From contig JACDNU010000030.1 of NCBI GenBank assembly GCA_017656505.1, positions 1 through 33,387 of the forward strand: a stretch of 33,387 nucleotides of DNA, read 5' to 3'. Both the position numbers and the translations under genes were made by a program. A model generated the notes under the pieces. It saw only the letters and a program-made list of their open reading frames with translations. It was not told where the DNA came from and did no database searches. Shown one piece after another: positions 1 through 8,171 of this stretch; position 1 is the first letter of the stretch, and the number at the start of each line of letters is the position of its first letter. Source of the DNA: Archaeoglobus sp. (GTDB lineage Archaea; Halobacteriota; Archaeoglobi; Archaeoglobales; Archaeoglobaceae).

Positions 1-23
1 CATGTGGGTAGTTTATTTTCATT

Positions 24-84
24 GGTTAAAAATGTTTTGTCTAATACTCTAATTTCAAATAATAAAAGGTGTAGAATAGGAGGT
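24..84 (+). promoter_or_regulatory. Likely promoter and Shine-Dalgarno site of first transporter operon
   Basis: An A/T-rich TATA-like element (GGTTAAAAATG, 24-34) lies upstream of a strong Shine-Dalgarno sequence, AGGAGGT at 78-84, six bases before the ATG at 91. The TATA assignment is weak because the whole leader is A/T-rich; the ribosome-binding site is clear and fixes the start. The window begins with CAT, which could be the ATG of a divergent minus-strand gene outside the window, but nothing else of it is visible. Confidence 0.4.
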
Positions 85-90
85 TAAGGG

Positions 91-1446
91 ATGAAGAAAG
101 CGAGTTTGGTGATTTTAACCGCACTGCTTGTCGGAATGCTCTTGTTCGGCTGTGCTCAGCAGCCCGCAAAACCAACTCCCACACCAGCGGCAACCCCAAC
201 TGCCACTCCAGCCGCAACTCCTGCAGCAACTCCGGGAGAGAAGATTCCAGATAAGATACTAATTGGCGGCACCTTAAGCTTAACAGGAAAATATTCCAAA
301 GAAGGGCAGATGGCTCTCTGGGGAATTCAGGCTGCGATTAAGTGGGTTAATGAGGTGCATGGAGGAGTAAATGTGGGTGGTAAAAAAGTTAAGCTTGAGT
401 TCAAGTATTACGACGATGAGTCGAAAAAGGAGGCTGTGCAGAGCCTTTATGAGAGGCTCATCACCTCAGATAAAGCGATGTTCCTTCTAGCTCCATACAG
501 CTCAGGATTAACGCTTGCAGGAGCCCCAATTGCCGATAAACATGGCTTATTATACATGAGCCATGGAGGTGCAAGTGACAGGATATTTGAGCAGGGATAT
601 GCTTACGTTGTGCAGACGTTGAGCGTTGCGAGCATGTACCAAGTTCCATTCTTCGATATGGTAAAAAGCATCGATCCTGAGGCCAAGAAAGTGGCTATGA
701 TATATGAGGATAGTGAGTTCTCAAAGGCCGTGTTTGCAGGAGCGAGGAAGTACGCTGAGAAACTTGGATTTGAAATTGTCATAGACAAGACATATCCGCC
801 CAACCCAACCGATTTAACACCGCTTCTTTCTGAAGTTAAAGCAGCCAAGCCGGATGTCATTATAGGAGGTGGGCATTTCGCAGATGGTCAGCTCCTCACA
901 AGTCAGATGGCAGATTTGAAAGTAGATGCAAAGGCGATATCGATTCTGGTTGCGCCCTCTTTGCCCAAGTACTACGAGGCACTTGGAACGAAGGCAGAAG
1001 GAATATGTGCACCCGGACAATGGGAGGTTGGCGTCTCTTACAGCCCTGAAGCTGCGAAAAAGGCAGGAATTGACTACTTCGGCCCAACCCAAGATGAATT
1101 CCTCAAGCTCTTCCACGAAGTAGCAGGAGCAGAAAATATGCCAAGCTATCAGGCTGCTCAAGCTTCTGCAGCCGTTCTCGCCTATGCGAAAGCTATAGAG
1201 GAGGCAAACAGCTTGGACACTGACAAAATAAGAAACACTATGAATAACCTACACTTCATGACGTTCTTTGGTGAGTGGAAGATCGATCCAGCGACAGGAA
1301 AGCAGATTGGCCACAAGATGGTTATATTCCAGTGGCAGGGAGGAGAGAAAAAGATAATATGGCCACCTTCTGCTGCGAACGCTGAGCCTTACTATCCAAT
1401 CCCAACTTGGGATGAGAAGGCGGCTGGAAAGCTAGCTAAAAAGTAA
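91..1446 (+). CDS. ABC transporter substrate-binding lipoprotein (branched-chain amino acid type)
   Basis: This is a 451-residue extracytoplasmic solute receptor of the Leu/Ile/Val-binding (Peripla_BP_6, type I fold) family. It captures a small solute outside the membrane and delivers it to the permease pair encoded just downstream. Residues 1-21 form a lipoprotein signal (charged start, hydrophobic core, lipobox LFGC with Cys21). A Pro/Thr/Ala-rich tether follows to about residue 50, and the two-lobed domain begins near KILIGGTLSLTG. Family features are the YDDES stretch, the YSSGLT ligand-loop region and GGGHFADG. The gene heads a five-gene operon in the standard liv order. The paralog at 4982 shares these motifs and an almost identical MTFFG segment near the C-terminus. 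The true substrate is unknown: receptors of this family also bind amides, urea and aromatic acids, so 'branched-chain amino acid' is only the family label. Confidence 0.9.
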   Translation: MKKASLVILTALLVGMLLFGCAQQPAKPTPTPAATPTATPAATPAATPGEKIPDKILIGGTLSLTGKYSKEGQMALWGIQAAIKWVNEVHGGVNVGGKKVKLEFKYYDDESKKEAVQSLYERLITSDKAMFLLAPYSSGLTLAGAPIADKHGLLYMSHGGASDRIFEQGYAYVVQTLSVASMYQVPFFDMVKSIDPEAKKVAMIYEDSEFSKAVFAGARKYAEKLGFEIVIDKTYPPNPTDLTPLLSEVKAAKPDVIIGGGHFADGQLLTSQMADLKVDAKAISILVAPSLPKYYEALGTKAEGICAPGQWEVGVSYSPEAAKKAGIDYFGPTQDEFLKLFHEVAGAENMPSYQAAQASAAVLAYAKAIEEANSLDTDKIRNTMNNLHFMTFFGEWKIDPATGKQIGHKMVIFQWQGGEKKIIWPPSAANAEPYYPIPTWDEKAAGKLAKK

Positions 1447-1463
1447 TTTTTTAATTTTTTAAT
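1447..1463 (+). terminator. Oligo-T tract between binding protein and permease genes
   Basis: Two T runs (TTTTTTAATTTTTT) directly follow the stop codon, the usual form of an archaeal intrinsic terminator. Since the permease genes follow with no clear new promoter, partial termination here would leave the binding protein in excess over the membrane parts. The second operon has the same arrangement at 6302-6317. Confidence 0.4.
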
Positions 1464-1491
1464 AAGGTAACAACATAATAAGGTGAAAATA

Positions 1492-2388
1492 ATGCCATTT
1501 TTTGAACAGCTAGCAGGAAACTTGGTTTATGGAGCGATCCTTGGTTCAGTTTACGGACTTTCAACAATGGGTCTGAGTTTGATTTTCGGGGTGTTGCGGA
1601 TAGTCAATGTCGGTCACGGGCCATTCATAATGCTTGGAGCTTTTACGGCATTCTGGATGTTTACACTCTTTGGAATTGCTCCGGTGGTTTCAATCTCTGT
1701 AGCTCTTGTTTTAGGACTTGCACTGGGATTTGTTATCTTCTTTGCGGTGATAAGGAGATTGATCAATGCTCCTGAGCTCTCGACTTTGCTTGCCACTTTT
1801 GCGATAGGAATCTTTCTTGAGGAGATCGCCAAATTCATGTGGGGGCCAGATCACAGAGGTTACAGCTGGGACATTGGAGACATAGATATAGGTATCACTC
1901 TAATACCCTATTCAAAGATCCTTGCATTCATCTCAAGCATAATCATAGCCTATCTCCTTTACATGTGGTTCCAGAAAACGAAACTGGGAGCGGCAATTAG
2001 AGCGGTTGTTGAAGACAGTGGTGGAGCTGCTGCATGTGGAATCAACGTTGGCAGGATTTATGCCCTCAGCTTTGCGATCGGTATAGGATTAACTGTTGCA
2101 AGCGGAGTTCTTGTAACCCTCTTTGTTCCTGTAGGGATAAACCCGTACATGGGACATGAATACACACTCAAAGCTTTCGTTATAGCCGTTCTCGGTGGAC
2201 TAGCCTCTCCGTGGGGAGCCTTCTACGCTGGCTTTATATTCGGACTGATCGAAAACGGCTCATACACTCTCCTCGGTTTAATACCAGGGGTTGAGCCCTT
2301 CAGCCTTACGAGATTTGTTGCTTTCTCTCTTCTGCTTGTAATCCTCCTGATAAAGCCCACCGGCTTACTTGGAGGTGAAAACAAGTGA
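1492..2388 (+). CDS. livH: ABC transporter permease, LivH type
   Basis: This is one of the two membrane subunits of the branched-chain-type importer (BPD_transp_2, LivH/LivM superfamily), about 298 residues with roughly eight hydrophobic segments. The N-terminal YGAILGSVYGLSTMGLSLIF stretch, the IVNVGHG motif and the INAPELSTLLATF segment are typical of LivH. The C-terminus has VLGGLASPWGA and KPTGLLGG, also LivH hallmarks. An in-frame GTG lies at 1483, but AGGTG at 1481-1485 works as a ribosome-binding site for the ATG at 1492, so I prefer the later start. The stop overlaps the start of the next gene, so the two permeases should be made together and form the translocation channel. Confidence 0.9.
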   Translation: MPFFEQLAGNLVYGAILGSVYGLSTMGLSLIFGVLRIVNVGHGPFIMLGAFTAFWMFTLFGIAPVVSISVALVLGLALGFVIFFAVIRRLINAPELSTLLATFAIGIFLEEIAKFMWGPDHRGYSWDIGDIDIGITLIPYSKILAFISSIIIAYLLYMWFQKTKLGAAIRAVVEDSGGAAACGINVGRIYALSFAIGIGLTVASGVLVTLFVPVGINPYMGHEYTLKAFVIAVLGGLASPWGAFYAGFIFGLIENGSYTLLGLIPGVEPFSLTRFVAFSLLLVILLIKPTGLLGGENK

Positions 2389-3377
2389 GATTTTTTGAGA
2401 AATACGCTTCACTCATTCCAGTACTCCTAATTTATGCCATTTTGTTCGCAATAGGCATTTCGTTTCCTGGAATGTGGCAGCCTGTGGCGTTCATAATGTT
2501 CTACATAACTCTCGGACAGGCATTCAACATATTTCTTGGGCTTACAGGATACGTTGATTTCGGCTACGTTGCCTTTCTTGCTTTAGGGGCCTATGGAATG
2601 GCTATTGCTGTGGATAATCTGGGAGGAGCTAATCTTGGATATGGGATAATCCTCATAGGCCTGCTTCTTGCCATCTTAATGGCCTCGATTTTGTCCGTTG
2701 CGGTTGGAGCTGTGGCTTTAAGGCTCAGGGGAGCTTATTTTGCCATTGCAACCATCGGTGTGAATGAGGGCTTTAGATACTTCGTTGAAGGAGCTAGATT
2801 GTGGGGGGGTTCAGAGGGAATAATAATCTCAGGAGACATGAGGAACATCTTCGGGAGGGAGACAGCTAACTTCATTTCAACCTTCGTTTCTGATATTTTA
2901 GTCTTCATAATCGCAATTCTGGCGGCGATTGTAACGATATTGATAATGAATAGAAGGATGGGTTATGCTCTGATGGCCGTAAGGGAGGATGAGGATGCTG
3001 CAAAGGTGATGGGGATTAACGTAACAAAATACAAGGTAATGGCGTTCATAACCAGTGCCTCATTTGCTGGACTTATTGGTGCCTCTGCTTGGACCTTAAA
3101 GATGACCTATGTTTTCCCATCGGATGTTTTCCTGATCACCTATACCGTTGAAGCGATAGTCATTGTTATGCTAGGAGGAGCAGGTACCTTGATGGGGCCT
3201 ATTGTTGGAGGCTTAATTTATGGGATCCTCAAGTACTACCTCTCAATAACTCTCCCCGGCTTTCAGCTTCTGGTTCTTGCTCCACTGCTGATTGTGATAG
3301 TCGTCGCTTTTCCAGACGGAGTTGTTGGAGCACTTAGAAGGAGACTTACCGGAAATGTGAAGAAGTACCTAAGGTGA
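2385..3377 (+). CDS. livM: ABC transporter permease, LivM type
   Basis: This second membrane subunit (330 residues) partners the preceding LivH. It is a very hydrophobic protein with LivM marks: the LGLTGYVDFGYVAFLALGAY segment, the RLRGAYFAIATIGVNEG motif (the cytoplasmic coupling region), the REDEDAAKVMGIN loop and VMLGGAGTLMGPI. It starts with GTG, which overlaps the TGA of livH; GGAGGTG at 2371-2377 is a good ribosome-binding site seven bases upstream. Length and motif order are normal for the family. It ends four bases before the ATPase gene. Confidence 0.9.
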   Translation: MRFFEKYASLIPVLLIYAILFAIGISFPGMWQPVAFIMFYITLGQAFNIFLGLTGYVDFGYVAFLALGAYGMAIAVDNLGGANLGYGIILIGLLLAILMASILSVAVGAVALRLRGAYFAIATIGVNEGFRYFVEGARLWGGSEGIIISGDMRNIFGRETANFISTFVSDILVFIIAILAAIVTILIMNRRMGYALMAVREDEDAAKVMGINVTKYKVMAFITSASFAGLIGASAWTLKMTYVFPSDVFLITYTVEAIVIVMLGGAGTLMGPIVGGLIYGILKYYLSITLPGFQLLVLAPLLIVIVVAFPDGVVGALRRRLTGNVKKYLR

Positions 3378-3381
3378 TTTT

Positions 3382-4113
3382 ATGGAACTTCTTAGACTAG
3401 AAAACGTAACCAAAAGGTTTGGAGGGCTTGTTGCAGTCAACAAGGTGAGTTTTACAGTCGAAAAAGGGGAAGCAATTGGGATAGTTGGCCCGAATGGAAG
3501 TGGAAAGACAACGCTTTACAATTTGATAAATGGGGTTTACTTTCCGGATGAGGGCAGAATTTACTTCGAAGGTCAAGATATTACAGAGTTGCCAACTCAC
3601 GCTCGGGCTCCTCTCGGAATGGCAAGAACGTTTCAGATTCCTAGGCCCTTTGGTGGGGCAACAACGAGGGAAAATGTCGCCGTAGGAGCGATGTTCGGTC
3701 ATGCAAAGGCAAGTGTGGATGAGGCCCTTGAAATTGCAGACGAATACCTCAAATTGGTTGGAATATATGACAAAGGGGATGTGGAAGCTGCAAGGCTTAC
3801 GCCCCTTGAGAAAAAGCTTATGGAGGTTGCCAGGGCTCTTGCAATGAAGCCAAAGCTCCTTTTACTCGATGAAGTCATGGCAGGGATGAACCCTTCTGAT
3901 ATCGATCAACTCATCGAGCTCCTCAAGAGGGTCAAGGAGGAGGAGGACATATCGATCGTATCGATGGTGGAGCATCTCATGCATGCCATTACAAAGTTTG
4001 CAGAAAGAGTCATAGTGATGCATCAGGGGGAGAAACTTCTCGAAGGGCCTACGATGGAAGTGCTTAACCATCCAAAGGTTGTAGAAATCTACTTGGGTAA
4101 AAAGGTGGTTTAA
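3382..4113 (+). CDS. livG: ABC transporter ATPase, LivG type
   Basis: This is a 243-residue nucleotide-binding subunit. Walker A is GPNGSGKTT (residues 36-44), Walker B is LLLLDEV (159-165) with catalytic Glu164, and the switch His is His198 in VEHLMHA. The place of the LSGGQ signature holds LTPLEKK (139-145), so the canonical signature is missing, and the residue after the Walker B Glu is Val rather than the common Pro. Both features recur in the paralog at 8168 and belong to a LivG subgroup rather than to decay. It pairs with LivF encoded two bases downstream; together they power the LivHM channel from the cytoplasmic face. Confidence 0.9.
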   Translation: MELLRLENVTKRFGGLVAVNKVSFTVEKGEAIGIVGPNGSGKTTLYNLINGVYFPDEGRIYFEGQDITELPTHARAPLGMARTFQIPRPFGGATTRENVAVGAMFGHAKASVDEALEIADEYLKLVGIYDKGDVEAARLTPLEKKLMEVARALAMKPKLLLLDEVMAGMNPSDIDQLIELLKRVKEEEDISIVSMVEHLMHAITKFAERVIVMHQGEKLLEGPTMEVLNHPKVVEIYLGKKVV

Positions 4114-4114
4114 G

Positions 4115-4819
4115 ATGCTGAAAGTTGAAGGCTTGGAATCTGGATATGGTACGATGCAAGTGCTTTGGGGAGCGGATTTAGAGGTGAAAAAGGGCACGAT
4201 AACAACGGTGCTCGGGCCAAACGGTGCTGGAAAATCAACCCTTTTGAACACGATTTTTGGGCTGGTAAAGCCGTGGAATGGAAGGATAATTTTGAATGGA
4301 GAGGACGTAACCTTCGACCCTCCACACGACAAGGTCGAAAAAGGTCTGACAATTGTGCTTGAAGGAAGACACCTTTTTCCAAGTATGACTGTGAGAGAAA
4401 ACCTCATCCTTGGAGCATACACCGATAGAGCGATGGAGAAGTTAGAGAGTTCGCTTGAGCTCGTTTATTCGCTCTTCCCGGTTCTGAAGGAGAGAGCAGA
4501 GCAGATGGCAGGAACGCTCAGCGGTGGAGAACAGCAGATGCTGGCCATAGCCAGATCTTTGATGACGAATCCAGACATAGTTCTTATGGATGAACCAAGC
4601 CAGGGATTAGCTCCAAAACTCGTTATGGAAGTTTTCGATACGATAACCAAGCTAAAAAATGAGGGTTTAACAATCCTTCTTGTAGAGCAGAATGTTTTCG
4701 CATCGCTTGAGATTTCCGATTATGCTTACGTTCTTAATGAGGGTAGGATCGTTCTTGGAGGAACAATAGATGAAGTAAAAGATTCAGAGGAGATAAAGAA
4801 AGTATATCTCGGGCTCTAA
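4115..4819 (+). CDS. livF: ABC transporter ATPase, LivF type
   Basis: This is the second nucleotide-binding subunit (234 residues) and last gene of the first operon. Walker A is GPNGAGKST (34-42), the signature is a full LSGGEQQ (135-141) and Walker B is IVLMDEP (155-161). As in other LivF proteins the switch position is Gln (VEQN) rather than His. The Q-loop region reads VLEGRHLFP, where most LivF proteins have VPEGR. The ATG follows the livG stop by one base, and AAGGTGG near the end of livG provides a ribosome-binding site. A/T-rich sequence after the stop probably ends the transcript. Confidence 0.9.
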   Translation: MLKVEGLESGYGTMQVLWGADLEVKKGTITTVLGPNGAGKSTLLNTIFGLVKPWNGRIILNGEDVTFDPPHDKVEKGLTIVLEGRHLFPSMTVRENLILGAYTDRAMEKLESSLELVYSLFPVLKERAEQMAGTLSGGEQQMLAIARSLMTNPDIVLMDEPSQGLAPKLVMEVFDTITKLKNEGLTILLVEQNVFASLEISDYAYVLNEGRIVLGGTIDEVKDSEEIKKVYLGL

Positions 4820-4941
4820 AGTTTAACATTTAATTTTGATAATTATTAAAAATTTTATATTACATTTGCTATTAGATTTCATAAGCAATTAAGCAAAAAT
4901 ATTAATTTTTAATAACTTTTCAGACTATTTTAAAGCAAGCA

Positions 4942-4976
4942 TTAAATATGTTATTATTCGCACCCTAAGCTGGGTG
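4942..4976 (+). promoter_or_regulatory. Promoter of second transporter operon with hairpin over the Shine-Dalgarno
   Basis: TTAAATAT at 4942-4949 is a good archaeal TATA box; transcription should start near 4970-4975, a few bases before the ATG at 4982. CACCC (4961-4965) and GGGTG (4972-4976) are perfect 5-base inverted arms around TAAGCT. The right arm carries the GGGTGA ribosome-binding site. If transcription starts upstream of 4961 the hairpin could mask that site; if it starts near 4970 the pair is a DNA-level element or chance. Confidence 0.45.
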
Positions 4977-4981
4977 ATTGG

Positions 4982-6301
4982 ATGAAAAAGATTCTGGTTG
5001 TATTGCTGTTACTCTCTGTTTTGCTAGTTGGATGTGCCCAGCAGACTGTGCAGCCTAGCGCAACATCTACACCAACTACCCAAACAACACCAAGTGCAAC
5101 CTCTACACCATCCACATCTGCAGCAGAGAAAATCTTAATAGGCTTTTCTGAATCGAAGACAGGCAAATTCAATGCAGAATCAAAAGAACAGACGAATGGC
5201 TTCCTTCTTTGGATGGAAAACGTGAATGCTGAGGGTGGGATTTACGTAAAAGATCTCGGCAAAAAGGTGAAGGTTAGTTACACTTCATACGACGATGAAA
5301 GCAGTGGTGAAAGAGTTCAGCAGATTTATGCAAAGCTAATAAGCGAGGATAAGGCCGACTTCCTCATAAGCCCCTATTCTAGCGGCCTGACAGCCTCAGC
5401 AGCGATAATTGCCGAGCAGTATGGCAAGGTGATGGTTGCAACTGGAGCGGCTTCAGACAGCATCTTCAACAAAGGATACCAGCACGTCTTCCAGCTTTAT
5501 ACACCATCTAGCAGGTATTTGACGAGTGCGGTTGACCTACTCCAAACAAAGTTTCCCGATGCAAAAAAGGTTGCAATAGTCTATGAGAACTCGAAGTTTG
5601 CGAAAAGCGTAGCCCAAGCGACCAAGAGCTATGCAGAAGAGAAGGGACTAGAAGTTGTTCTCTACGAAGCTTATGAGCCCGGTACAACAGATTTCACATC
5701 CTTCATAAACAAGATCCAGGCAGCGAACCCGGATGCGATAATCGGAGGTGGACACTTCGCCGATGGAGAGACTTTTGCAAAGCAGATTTTCGAGAAGAAG
5801 GTAAAAATAAAGCTGCTTTCACTTCTTGTGGCTCCAGCAGTTCCTGAATTTGCGGAAATTGGAGATGCAGCACTCTACGTAACCGGACCATCCCAGTGGG
5901 AACCTCAGGCAAAATACACGAAAGAGGCAGCACAGAAAATGGGTGTAGAGTTCTTTGGGCCGACTGTTGAAGAGTTTGTAAAGGAATACAAAGCAAAATA
6001 CGGATATGAACCCGGCTACCATGCCGCAGGAGGATATGCTGCTGGATTGATCTTACAGAAAGCAATTGAGGACGCGGGAACACTGGACTCAGAGAAAGTT
6101 AGGGAGGCTTTAGAGAACATGAAGGTCATGACGTTCTTTGGCTATCTAGAGTTCGAAAAAGGAGAATATTACGGAAGGCAGATAGGCCATGATATGGTAG
6201 TAATTCAGTGGCAGGAGAGCGACGGACAGCTTAAGAAAGAAGTTGTATGGCCTGAGACTGGAGCTTCTTCGCAAGTCATAGCATACGATGAGAAATACTG
6301 A
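4982..6301 (+). CDS. ABC transporter substrate-binding lipoprotein, second paralog
   Basis: This 439-residue solute receptor is paralogous to the one at 91. Residues 1-18 are a lipoprotein signal ending in LLVGC (Cys18), followed by a Thr/Ser/Pro-rich tether to about residue 47. The Peripla_BP_6 domain starts at KILIGFSESKTG. It shares YDDES, YSSGLT, GGGHFADG and MTFFG with its paralog, but the surrounding loops differ, so a different ligand preference is likely. It heads its own five-gene operon with a separate promoter (4942-4949). The two operons probably arose by one block duplication because gene order and gene junctions match. Confidence 0.9.
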   Translation: MKKILVVLLLLSVLLVGCAQQTVQPSATSTPTTQTTPSATSTPSTSAAEKILIGFSESKTGKFNAESKEQTNGFLLWMENVNAEGGIYVKDLGKKVKVSYTSYDDESSGERVQQIYAKLISEDKADFLISPYSSGLTASAAIIAEQYGKVMVATGAASDSIFNKGYQHVFQLYTPSSRYLTSAVDLLQTKFPDAKKVAIVYENSKFAKSVAQATKSYAEEKGLEVVLYEAYEPGTTDFTSFINKIQAANPDAIIGGGHFADGETFAKQIFEKKVKIKLLSLLVAPAVPEFAEIGDAALYVTGPSQWEPQAKYTKEAAQKMGVEFFGPTVEEFVKEYKAKYGYEPGYHAAGGYAAGLILQKAIEDAGTLDSEKVREALENMKVMTFFGYLEFEKGEYYGRQIGHDMVVIQWQESDGQLKKEVVWPETGASSQVIAYDEKY

Positions 6302-6317
6302 TTTCCTTTTTTATTTT
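6302..6317 (+). terminator. Oligo-T tract after second binding protein gene
   Basis: A T-rich run (CCTTTTTTATTTTT) sits between the binding protein stop and the GGGAGGG ribosome-binding site of the next gene. It matches the T tract at 1447-1463 in the first operon and may cause partial termination so that the receptor is made in excess. Confidence 0.4.
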
Positions 6318-6330
6318 TGGGAGGGAAAAA

Positions 6331-7191
6331 ATGAATGCGGAGGTTTTAATTGACAGCATTATAAGTGGTCTGCTGCTCGGACTCGTTTATGGTTTGGCAG
6401 CGATAGGTTTAAACCTCATTTGGGGAGTTATGAAAGTGATTAACCTATCCCACGGCGCTTTTATAGCCTTGGGGATGTTCTCGATATGGATCCTTTATAC
6501 ATCATTTGGTATCTTTCCTTACATTGGTATTATCATGATCCTTGGTTTGGGATTGGTTCTTGGCATAATTACCTACTTTGGAGCCCTTCACAGGGTTATC
6601 GATGCCCCAGAACTCTCAACCTTACTTGCAACCTTCTCTGTGAGTTTAATTATTATCGGATTTGGAACGTTCATTTTTAAAACAAATCCTAAGGCGCTTG
6701 ATTTCTCTTTAGGAGGGATAGAGGCAGGTTCAATTGTTATTTTAGGAACAAAGGTTGCAACCGGAGTAATTTCAATCATTTTCACAGTTCTGCTTTACGC
6801 TTTCCTGTACAAAACAAGGCCTGGAAAAGCGATAAGGGCTGTTTCAATGAACAGAACCGCAGCAGAGCTGATGGGAATAAACTCATCTCTGATCCTCGCC
6901 CTGAGCTTCGGGATAGGAATAGCTCTTGCAATGGTTGCCGGAGCTTTAATTGCAACAATATTCCCCTTCACGATTCTTTCTGGCGGGGGATACGAGCTGA
7001 AGAGCTTCGTGATCTGCGTTCTTGGAGGGTTAGGAAGCCCGATAGGCGCTTTAGTTGGTGGAATAACCCTCGGCTTGATTGAGAGCGTCGTAACTTTGGG
7101 CATTCAGACGAGCTTCGTTCCAGTGCTAGAATTTGCGTTGCTCGTTGCGATCCTCGTTTTAAAACCGAGTGGTTTGCTGGGGGGTAAGTGA
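6331..7191 (+). CDS. livH: ABC transporter permease, LivH type, second paralog
   Basis: This 286-residue membrane subunit has the LivH pattern: SGLLLGLVYGLAAIGLNLIW at the N-terminus, VINLSHGAF, the IDAPELSTLLATF segment, and VLGGLGSPIGA followed by KPSGLLGGK at the end. GGGAGGG lies just upstream of the ATG. It is a clear paralog of the protein at 1492. The TGA stop shares its last base with the ATG of the next permease gene, which points to coupled translation of the two channel halves. Confidence 0.9.
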   Translation: MNAEVLIDSIISGLLLGLVYGLAAIGLNLIWGVMKVINLSHGAFIALGMFSIWILYTSFGIFPYIGIIMILGLGLVLGIITYFGALHRVIDAPELSTLLATFSVSLIIIGFGTFIFKTNPKALDFSLGGIEAGSIVILGTKVATGVISIIFTVLLYAFLYKTRPGKAIRAVSMNRTAAELMGINSSLILALSFGIGIALAMVAGALIATIFPFTILSGGGYELKSFVICVLGGLGSPIGALVGGITLGLIESVVTLGIQTSFVPVLEFALLVAILVLKPSGLLGGK

Positions 7192-8171
7192 TGAAGGATA
7201 GCCTGAAGAATCTCACGGATGTTTCTTTGCTCTGGCTGCTTGCCATCATAGCGGTAATGGCGGTAATCCCGCCTATCACAAACTCGATAACGATGAGAGA
7301 GGACATATTCCTGATACTGCAGTACATTGCTTTGGCTGCAAGCCTAAACATTATTCTCGGATTCACCGGCTACGTAAGCTTCGGGCACATAGTTTATTAT
7401 GGCATAGGGGGCTACGTCGCTTTCGCTTTGATGTATTTCTACGGTATCCACCTAATTCCAGCGATGATTGCTGGAGGAATCGTTTGTGCTATCATAGCCT
7501 ATCTTTTGGGCGAAGCGGTGTTAAGACTTAGGGGAGCATACTTCGCGATCGCAACCATCGGTATCAATGAGGCTGTAAAGGCTCTGGTTAACAATCTGGA
7601 GTTTCTTGGAGGTTCAGCGGGACTCTTTTTCAACTTCAAGATCTACCAAAACTATGGTGGGGCTGGAAATGCCATATGGCTTGCGTACTACCTAATGGCG
7701 ATTCTGGCAATAGTTGTTATCACATCGAATTACCTAATAAAGAAATCCAAGTTTGGTCTTGGCCTGATGTCGATAAGAGAGGATGAAGATGCAGCCATAG
7801 TTCTCGGCATCGACACGAAGAAGTACAAAAGCTTGGCTTACATGCTTTCAGCCTTTTTCCCCGGAATGGTCGGAGCGATATTCTTCTTCAAAAACGGAAA
7901 CATCGAACCGGTAAATGCTTTCCACCTTCTTAAATCTATTGAGATGATATTCATGGTCGTGCTTGGAGGTTTCGGAACCGTGACTGGGCCTTTCGTTGGT
8001 TCGCTGCTTTATGAAAGGATTAGAGGTCTGCTCCTCGTAAATCCGCTTTTCAAAGACCTTCACATGGCTGTTGCCGGCATAATCCTTCTGCTGCTGATCC
8101 TTTTCGTCCCATCGGGTGTAATAGGGTATTTGAGAGATAAAGTAGCAATTCTGAGGAGGTATGTAGAATGA
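7191..8171 (+). CDS. livM: ABC transporter permease, LivM type, second paralog
   Basis: This membrane subunit of about 326 residues carries the LivM marks LGFTGYVSFGHIVYYGIGGY, RLRGAYFAIATIGINEA, REDEDAAIVLGID and VVLGGFGTVTGPF. An in-frame GTG at 7188 directly precedes ATG at 7191; I chose the ATG because it forms a standard TGATG stop/start overlap with livH, though either gives nearly the same protein. The 3' end overlaps the start of the ATPase gene by four bases (ATGA). Confidence 0.9.
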   Translation: MKDSLKNLTDVSLLWLLAIIAVMAVIPPITNSITMREDIFLILQYIALAASLNIILGFTGYVSFGHIVYYGIGGYVAFALMYFYGIHLIPAMIAGGIVCAIIAYLLGEAVLRLRGAYFAIATIGINEAVKALVNNLEFLGGSAGLFFNFKIYQNYGGAGNAIWLAYYLMAILAIVVITSNYLIKKSKFGLGLMSIREDEDAAIVLGIDTKKYKSLAYMLSAFFPGMVGAIFFFKNGNIEPVNAFHLLKSIEMIFMVVLGGFGTVTGPFVGSLLYERIRGLLLVNPLFKDLHMAVAGIILLLLILFVPSGVIGYLRDKVAILRRYVE

